From Symsagittifera roscoffensis (taxonomy: Eukaryota > Xenacoelomorpha > Acoela > Convolutidae), in contig NC_087062.1 of NCBI RefSeq assembly GCF_963678635.1, positions 56,557,970 to 56,621,969 of the forward strand: DNA of 64,000 bases, in the 5' to 3' direction. The notes beneath the pieces were generated by a model, which saw only the letters and a program-made list of their open reading frames with translations, did no database searches and was not told where the DNA came from. The translations under genes were made by a program, and so were the position numbers. Each line of letters begins with the position of its first letter. Within the stretch, counting starts at the first letter, position 1. This document shows positions 55,601 to 64,000 of this stretch, piece by piece.

Positions 55601-57360
55601 AAAGAAGTTATGTACGCAAGTAGGCATAAAAAAATAGTGAATTTCTTGAAAAGATCTCAATTTTCGAATCTCAATAAAAAAATAAATGCTCTTTATCCTC
55701 CTTGAATTTCTAGAGCTATTTATGATTGGCTTGTTTACGATAATATGAAACCAACTAGAGAAAAATGGATCAAAATGTGAAGTCTTTATTCCGCTGGAAA
55801 ACTAAACATAGCCAATCGAAGATTGAAAAAGAGTAATGGACGCAACTAAACTTAATAAAACAATGACTTTCTTGAAAAAATCTCAATTTTCGATTTTCAA
55901 ACAAAAAGTAGATGCCCTTTAAATTCTTTGATTTTCTAGAAAAAACAATGATTGGCTCATTTTTGCTAACATGAACCCAACTAGAGAAAACTGGATCAAT
56001 AGATGAAGTTTTTATTCCGCTGGAAAACTAAACATAGCCAATCGAAGATTGGAAAAGAGTACTGTACGAAAGTAAACATAAAAAACCATTGAATTGTTTT
56101 TTAAAATCTCATTTTTTAAACTTCAAACAAAAAATAGGTGCACTTTAAGCTCCTTGAATTTCTAGAAAAAATTTTGAAAGGCGCATTTTTGATAACTTGA
56201 ATCCAACTAGAGAAAACTGGATCAATGAGTGAAGTTTTTATTCCGCTGGAAAACTAAACATAGCCAATCGAAGATTGAAAAAGAATTATGTATGCAAGTA
56301 AACTTAAAAAAACAGTGACTTTCTTGAAAAGATATCCACTTTAGAACTTCAAACAAAAAAATAGATGCCCTTTAAACTCTTTGAATTTCTAGAGCTATTT
56401 TTGATTGGCGCATTGTTGATAACATGAAACTAAAAAGAGAAAATCGGATCTTGAGGTCAAACTTTTATTCCGCTGGAAGCCTAAACATTGTCAATCGAAG
56501 AATGAAAAGGAGTTATGTACGCAAGTAAACATAAAAAAACAGTGAGTTTCTTGAAAAGATCTCAACTTTCGAACTTCAAACAAAAAAAATAGATGCCCTT
56601 TAACATGTTTGAATTTCTAGAGCTATTTATGATTGGCGCATTGTTGATAACATGAACTCAACGAGAGAAAATTGGATCAAGAGGTGAAATTTTTAATCCT
56701 CTGGAAGCCTAAACATAGCCAACCGAAGATTTGGAAAGAGTAATGAACGCAAGTAAACACAAAAAACACACAGATTTTCTCAAAAAGATCTCAATTTTCA
56801 AACAAAAAAATTGATGCCCTTTAAATTCTTCGAATTTCTAGAAAAATTTATGACTGGTGCATTTTGGATAAGATGAACCCATTCAGAGAAAACGGGACCA
56901 ATAGGTAAAATCTCATTCCGCTGGAAGCCTAAAAAAGCCAACCGAAGATTGGAAGAGAGTAATGAACGCAAGTAAACATTAAAAAAAAACAGTGAATTTC
57001 TTGAAAAGATCTCAACTTTCGAACTTCAAACAAAAAAATAGATGCCCTTTAATCTGTTTGAATTTCTAGAGCTATTTATGATTGGCGCATTGTTGATAAC
57101 ATGAACCCAACGAGAGAAAATTGGATCAAGAGGTGAAATTTTTAATCCTCTGGAAGCCTAAACATAGCCAACCGAAGATTTGGAAAGAGTAATGAACGCA
57201 AGTAAACACAAAAAACACACTGATTTTCTCAAAAAGATCTCAACTTTCAAACATAAAAATAGATGCCCTTTACGCTCTTGGAAATTCTAGAAAAATTTAT
57301 GTTGGCGCATTTTTGTTAAGATGAACCCAACTAGAGAAAATGGGTTCGATAGGTAAAGTT

Positions 57361-60300
57361 TTCATTCCGCTGGAAGCCTAAATATCGCCAATCGAAGAAT
57401 GAAAAGGAGCTATGTACGCAAGTAAACACAAAAAAAAACAGTGACTTTCTTGAAAAGATATCAACTTTAGATTTTCAAACAAAAAAAAATAGATACCCTT
57501 TAACCTCTTTGAATTTCTAGAGCTAATTTTGATTGGCGCATTGTTGATAACATGAAACCAAATAGAAAAAATCGGATCTTGAGGTAAAATTTTCATTCCG
57601 CTGGAAGCCTAAACATCGCCAATCGAAAAATGAAAAGAAGTTATGTACGCACGTAGACATAAAAAACAGTGAATTTCTTGAAAAGATCTTAACTTTCGAA
57701 TTTCAAAAAAAAAAATGCTCTTTATCCTCTTTGAAGTTCTAGAGCTATTTATGATTGGCGCATTTATCAGAATATGAAACCAACTAGAGAAAATTGGATC
57801 AAAATGTGAAGTCTTTATTCCTTTGGAAAACTAAACATAGCCAATCGAAGATTGAAAAAGAGTAATGGACGCAACTAAACATAATAAAACAATGATTTTC
57901 TTGAAAAAATTTCCACTTTCGAATTTCAAACAAAAAGTAGATGCCCTTTAAGTTCTTTGATTTTCTAGAAAAAATTATGATTGGCTCTTTTTTGATAACA
58001 TGAACCCAACTAGAGAAAACTGGATCAATAGATGAAGTTTTTATTCCGCTGGAAAACTAAAAATAGCCAATCGAAGATTGGAAAAGAGTACTGTACGAAA
58101 GTAAACATAAAAAACCATTGAATTGTTTTTTAAAATCTCATTTTTCAAATTTCAAACAAAAAATAGGTGCACTTTAGGCTCTTTGAATTTCTAGAAAAAA
58201 TTTTCAAAGGCGCATTTTTGATAACATGAATCCAACTAGAGAAAACTGGATCAATGAGTGAAGTTTTTATTCCGCTGGAAAACTAAACATATTCAATCGA
58301 AGATTGAAAAAGGATTATGTTTGCAAGTAAACATAAAAAAACAGTGACTTTCTTGAAAAGATATCAACTTTAGACTTTCAAACAAAAAAATAGATGCCCT
58401 TTAACCTCTTTGAATTTCTAGAGCTATTTTTGATTGGCGCATTGTTGATAACACGAAACTAAAAAGAGAAAATCGGATCATGAGGTCAAACTTTTATTCC
58501 GCTGGAAGCCTAAACATCGCCAATCGAAGAATGAAAAGAAGTTATGTACGCAAGTAGACATAAAAAAAGAGTGAATTTCTTGAAAAGATCTCAATTTTCG
58601 AATTTCAATAAAAAAATAAATGCTCTTTATCCTCTTTGAATTTCTAGAGCTATTTATGATTGGCTTGTTTATGATAATATGAAACCAACTAGAGAAAATT
58701 GGATCAAAATGTGAAGTCTTTATTCCGCTGGAAAACTAAACATAGCCAATCGAATATTGAAAAAGAGTAATGGACGCAACTAAACATAATAAAACAATGA
58801 CTTTCTTGAAAAAATCTCAACTTTCGATTTTCAAACAAAAAGTAGATGCCCTTTAAGTTCTTTGATTTTCTAGAAAAAAACTATGATTGGATCATTTTTG
58901 ATAACATGAACCCAACTAGAGAAAACTGGATCAATGAGTGAAGTTTTTATTCCGCTGGAAAACTAAACATATTCAATCGCAGATTGAAAAAGGATTATGT
59001 ATGCAAGTAAACTTAAAAAAACAGTGACTTTCTTGAAAAGATATCAACTTTAGAACTTCAAACAAAAAAATAGATGCCCTTTAACCTCTTTGAAATTCTA
59101 GAGCTATTTTTGATTGGCGCATTGTTGATAACATGAAACTAAAAAGAGAAAATCGGATCTTGAGGTCAAACTTTTATTCCGCTGGAAGCCTAAACATTGC
59201 CAATCGAAGAATGAAAAGGAGTTATGTACGCAAGTAAACATAAAAAAAAAACAGTGAATTTCTTGAAAAGATCTCAACTTTCGAACTTCAAACAAAAAAA
59301 TAGATGCCCTTTAACCTGTTTGAATTTCTAGAGCTATTTATGATTGGCGCATTGTTGATAACATGAACTCAAAGAGAGAAAATTGGATCAAGAGGTGAAA
59401 TTTTTAATCCTCTGGAAGCCTAAACATAGCCAACCGAAGATTTGGAAAGAGTAATGAACGCAAGTAAACACAAAAAACACACTGATTTTCTCAAAAAGAT
59501 CTCAATTTTCAAACAAAAAAATAGATGCCCTTTACGCTCTTGGAAATTCTAGAAAAATTTATGTTGGCGCATTTTTGTTAAGATGAACCCAACTAGAGAA
59601 AATGGGATCGATAGGTAAAGTTTTCATTCCGCTGGAAGCCTAAATATCGCCAATCGAAGAATGAAAAGGAGCTATGTACGCAAGTAAACACAAAAAAAAA
59701 CAGTGACTTTCTTGAAAAGATATCAACTTTAGGTTTTCAAACAAAAAAAAATAGGTACCCTTTAACCTCTTTGAATTTCTAGAGCTAATTTTGATTGGCG
59801 CATTGTTGATAACATGAAACCAAATAGAGAAAATCGGATCTTGAGGTGAAATTTTCATTCCGCTGGAAGCCTAAACATCGCCAATCGAAAAATGAAAAGA
59901 AGTTATGTACGCACGTAGACATAAAAAACAGTGAATTTCTTGAAAAGATCTTAACTTTCGAATTTCAAAAAAAAAATGCTCTTTATCCTCTTTGAAGTTC
60001 TAGAGCTATTTATGATTGGCGCATTTATGATAATATGAAACCAACTAGAGAAAATTGGATCAAAATGTGAAGTCTTTATTCCTTTGGAAAACTAAACATA
60101 GCCAATCGAAGATTGAAAAAGAGTAATGGACGCAACTAAACATAATAAAACAATGATTTTCTTGAAAAAATCTCCACTTTCGAATTTCAAACAAAAAGTA
60201 GATGCCCTTTAAGTTCTTTGATTTTCTAGAAAAAATTATGATTGGCTCTTTTTTGATAACATGAACCCAACTAGAGAAAACTGGATCAATAGATGAAGTT

Positions 60301-61620
60301 TTTATTCCGCTGGAAAACTAAACATAGCCAATCGAAGATTGGAAAAGAGTACTGTACGAAAGTAAACATAAAAAACCATTGAATTGTTTTTTAAAATCTC
60401 ATTTTTCAAATTTCAAACAAAAAATAGGTGCACTTTAGGCTCTTTGAATTTCTAGAAAAAATTTTGAAAGGCGCATTTTTGATAACATGAATCCAACTAG
60501 AGAAAACTGGATCAATGAGTGAAGTTTTTATTCCGCTGGAAAACTAAACATATTCATTCGAAGATTGAAAAAGGATTATGTATGCAAGTAAACATAAAAA
60601 AACAGTGACTTTCTTGAAAAGATATCAACTTTAGACTTTCAAACAAAAAAATAGATGCCCTTTAACCTCTTTGAATTTCTAGAGCTATTTTTGATTGGCG
60701 CATTGTTGATAACACGAAACTAAAAAGATAAAATCGGATCATGAGGTCAAACTTTTATTCCGCTGGAAGCCTAAACATCGCCAATTGAAAAATGAAAAGA
60801 AGTTATGTACGCAAGTAGACATAAAAAAAGAGTGAATTTCTTGAAAAGATCTCAATTTTCGAATTTCAATAAAAAAATAAATGCTCTTTATCCTCTTTGA
60901 ATTTCTAGAGCTATTTATGATTGGCTTGTTTATGATAATATGAAACCAACTAGAGAAAATTGGATCAAAATGTGAAGTCTTTATTCCGCTGGAAAACTAA
61001 ACATAGCCAATCGAAGATTGAAAAAGAGTAATGGACGCAACTAAACATAATAAAACAATGACTTTCTTGAAAAAATCTCAACTTTCGATTTTCAAACAAA
61101 AAGTAGATGCCCTTTAAGTTCTTTGATTTTCTAGAAAAAAACTATGATTGGATCATTTTTGATAACATGAACCCAACTAGAGAAAACTGGATCAATAGAT
61201 GAAGTTTTTATTCCGCTGGAAAACTAAACATAGCCAATCGAAGATTGAAAAAGAGTACTGTACGAAAGTAAACATAAAAAACCATTGAATTGTTTTTTCA
61301 AATCTCATTTTTCAAATTTCAAACAAAAAATAGGTGCACTTTAAGCTCTTTGAATTTCTAGGAAAAAATTTGAAAGGCGCATTTTGATAACATGAATCCA
61401 ACTAGAGAAAACTGGATCATGAGGTGAAATTTTTATTCCACTGGAAGCCTAAACGTCGCCAATAGAAGAATGAATAGAAGTTATGTACGCAAATAGACAT
61501 AAAAAACCAGTGAATTTCTTGAAAAGATCTCAAATTTCGAATTTCAAACAAAAAAAATAAATGCTCTTTATCCTCTTTGAATTTCTAGAGCTATTTATGA
61601 TTGGCGCATTTATGATAACA
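57361..61620 (+). repeat. Higher-order repeat of ~2.26 kb within the satellite
   Basis: The distinctive block beginning CTAAATATCGCCAATCGAAG occurs at 57380, 59640 and 63032. The first two are 2,262 bp apart, about ten monomers, and the DNA between them repeats in the same subtype order. The third is 3,392 bp further on, which is 2,262 plus 1,130 (about five extra monomers). Confidence 0.8.
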
Positions 61621-62285
61621 TGAAACTAAAAAGAGAAAATCGGATCTTGAGGTCAAACTTTTATTCCGCTGGAAGCCTAAACATTGCCAATCGAAGAATG
61701 AAAAGGAGTTATGTACGCAAGTAAACATAAAAAAAAAACAGTGAATTTCTTGAAAAGATCCCAACTTTCGAACTTCAAACAAAAAAATAGATGCCCTTTA
61801 ACCTCTTTGAATTTCTAGAGCTATTTTTGATTGGCGCATTGTTGATAACATGAAACTAAAAAGAGAAAATCGGATCTTGAGGTCAAACTTTTATTCCGCT
61901 GGAAGCCTAAACATTGCCAATCGAAGAATGAAAAGGAGTTATGTACGCAAGTAAACATAAAAAAAAACAGTGAATTTCTTGAAAAGATCCCAACTTTCGA
62001 ACTTCAAACAAAAAAATAGATGCCCTTTAACCTCTTTGAATTTCTAGAGCTATTTTTGATTGGCGCATTGTTGATAACATGAAACTAAAAAGAGAAAATC
62101 GGATCTTGAGGTCAAACTTTTATTCCGCTGGAAGCCTAAACATTGCCAATCGAAGAATGAAAAGGAGTTATGTACGCAAGTAAACATAAAAAAAAACAGT
62201 GAATTTCTTGAAAAGATCCCAACTTTCGAACTTCAAACAAAAAAATAGATGCCCTTTAACCTGTTTGAATTTCTAGAGCTATTTA
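61580..62285 (+). repeat. Three successive near-identical satellite monomers
   Basis: AAGAGAAAATCGGATCTTGA starts at 61631, 61861 and 62090, a period of 230 and 229 bp. The sequence between is almost the same in all three, unlike most adjacent monomers, which differ more. This is a recent local amplification. Confidence 0.85.
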
Positions 62286-64000
62286 TGATTGGCGCATTGT
62301 TGATAACATGAACTCAAAGAGAGAAAATTGGATCAAGAGGTGAAATTTTTAATCCTCTGGAAGCCTAAACATAGCCAACCGAAGATTTGGAAAGAGTAAT
62401 GAACGCAAGTAAACACAAAAAACACACTGATTTTCTCAAAAAGATCTCAATTTTCAAACAAAAAAATAGATGCCTTTTAAAATCTTCGAATTTCTAGAAA
62501 AATTTATGACTGGCGCATTTTGGATAAGATGAACCCATTCAGAGAAAACGGGACCAATAGGTAAAATCTCATTCCGCTGGAAGCCTAAAAAAGCCAACCG
62601 AAGATTGGAAGAGAGTTATGTACGCAAGTAAACATAAAAAAACAGTGAATTTCTTGAAAAGATCTCAACTTTCGAACTTCAAACAAAAAAATAGATGCCC
62701 TTTAACCTGTTTGAATTTCTAGAGCTATTTATGATTGGCGCATTGTTGATAACATGAACCCAATAAGAAAAAATTGGATCAAGAGGTGAAATTTTTAATC
62801 CTCTGGAAGCCTAAACATAGCCAACCGAAGATTTGGAAAGAGTAATGAACGCAAGTAAACACAAAAAAACACACTGATTTTCTCAAAACAATCTCAACTT
62901 TCAAACATAAAAATAGATGCCCTTTACGCTCTTGGAAATTCTAGAAAAATTTATGTTGGCGCATTTTTGTTAAGATGAACCCAACTAGAGAAAATGGGAT
63001 CGATAGGTAAAGTTTTCATTCCGCTGGAATTCTAAATATCGCCAATCGAAGAATGAAAAGGAGCTATGTACGCAAGTAAACACAAAAAAAAACAGTGACT
63101 TTCTTGAAAAGATATCAACTTAAGATTTTCAAACAAAAAAAAATAGATACCCTTTAACTTCTTTGAATTACTAGAGCTAATTTTGATTGGCGCATTGTTG
63201 ATAACATGAAACCAAATAGAGAAAATCGGATCTTGAGGTGAAATTTTCATTCCGCTGGAAGCCTAAACATCGCCAATCGAAAAATGAAAAGAAGTTATGT
63301 ACGCACGTAGACATAAAAAAACAGTGAATTTCTTGAAAAGATCTTAACTTTCGAATTTCAAAAAAAATGCTCTTTATCCTCTTTGAAGTTCTAGAGCTAT
63401 TTATGATTGGCGCATTTATGATAATATGAAACCAACTAGAGAAAATTGGATCAAAATGTGAAGTCTTTATTCCTTTGGAAAACTAAACATAGCCAATCGA
63501 AGATTGAAAAAGAGTAATGGACGCAACTAAACATAATAAAACAATGATTTTCTTGAAAAAATCTCAACTTTCGAATTTCAAACAAAAAGTAGATGCCCTT
63601 TAAGTTCTTTGATTTTCTGGAAAAAATTATGATTGGCTCTTTTTTGATAACATGAACCCAACTAGAGAAAACTGGATCAATAGATGAAGTTTTTATTCCG
63701 CTGGAAAACTAAACATAGCCAATCGAAGATTGGAAAAGAGTACTGTACGAAAGTAAACATAAAAAACCATTGAATTGTTTTTTAAAATCTCATTTTTCAA
63801 ATTTCAAACAAAAAATAGGTGCACTTTAGGCTCTTTGAATTTCTAGAAAAAATTTTGAAAGGCGCTTTTTTGATAACATGAATCCAACTAGAGAAAACTG
63901 GATCAATGAGTGAAGTTTTTATTCCGCTGGAAAACTAAACATATTCAATCGAAGATTGAAAAAGGATTATGTATGCAAGTAAACATAAAAAAACAGTGAC

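Larger units (their letters stand above)
43602..64000 (+). repeat. ~230-bp satellite array, about 20 kb, extends past the window
   Basis: Roughly 85-90 head-to-tail monomers of about 225-235 bp share TGGCGCATTTTTGATAACAT, TGGATCAATAGGTGAAG, ATTCCGCTGGAA, CCAATCGAAGATTGG, GTACGCAAGTAAACAT, GACTTTCTTGAAAAGATCTC and TAGATGCCCTTTAA. Most carry the short inverted repeat CCAATC-GAA-GATTGG. Monomers fall in subtypes, and blocks of subtypes are themselves repeated (see higher-order entries). The many 60-97-codon minus frames recur with the monomers and encode no domain. Some monomers near 44-48 kb have internal duplications of about 45-50 bp. A centromeric or heterochromatic site is possible but not shown. 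Confidence 0.95.

Noticed and set aside
43602..64000. CRISPR-like or coding interpretation of the recurring 230-bp units
   Set aside because: Units are contiguous without spacers, about 230 bp long and found in a eukaryotic context, and the recurring frames have no domain. It is satellite DNA.

Overview
The window is nuclear DNA of an invertebrate animal. It is AT-rich and has spliced genes, abundant retroelements of several classes, and a long satellite array. Three host genes are recognisable, all on the minus strand between about 2.3 and 21.8 kb: coproporphyrinogen III oxidase (CPOX), the ER palmitoyltransferase ZDHHC6, and the mitochondrial ribosomal PPR protein PTCD3/mS39. A complete oxygen-dependent CPOX argues against a nematode; I cannot name the phylum. 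The genes are only about 340-380 bp apart. Each has a splice-acceptor-like AG 5-6 nt before its best ATG, which would fit spliced-leader trans-splicing of an operon but does not prove it.

Layout. 1-2.3 kb: unassigned DNA and two degenerate simple-sequence arrays. 2.3-18.5 kb: PTCD3 in four recognised exons, its 3' end not found in the window. Its 13.4-kb first intron holds a complete Ty3/gypsy-type LTR retrotransposon (6913-17486) in the sense orientation, with apparently identical 423-bp LTRs and a CTTAG target duplication. 18.8-20.3 kb: ZDHHC6. 20.7-21.8 kb: CPOX. 22.9-37.9 kb: non-coding repeat territory, including a ~650-bp repeat family, a tRNA-derived SINE, a 1.6-kb unit in three tandem copies, a GCGAATCA-type minisatellite and a 94-bp tandem repeat. 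38.1-43.6 kb: a composite insertion, a Penelope-like element followed by a decayed non-LTR retrotransposon, set inside one satellite monomer. 37.9-64 kb (apart from that insertion): a ~230-bp satellite with higher-order structure, running off the right edge.

The most notable system is the LTR retrotransposon. Its Pol ends in a macro domain resembling the ADP-ribose hydrolase TARG1/OARD1, with both residues equivalent to the TARG1 catalytic Lys and Asp present. A second, diverged half-copy of that domain follows in its own reading frame, then a five-unit ~170-bp tandem repeat. A canonical A AAA AAC slip site lies at the gag stop. Gag also has a frame break, and an in-frame TAA splits protease from the rest of Pol, odd in a copy whose LTRs look identical. 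A second notable case is the Penelope-like reverse transcriptase carrying a PHD-type zinc finger between RT motifs B and C.

All assignments are from reading the sequence and recalled family knowledge; no search was run.
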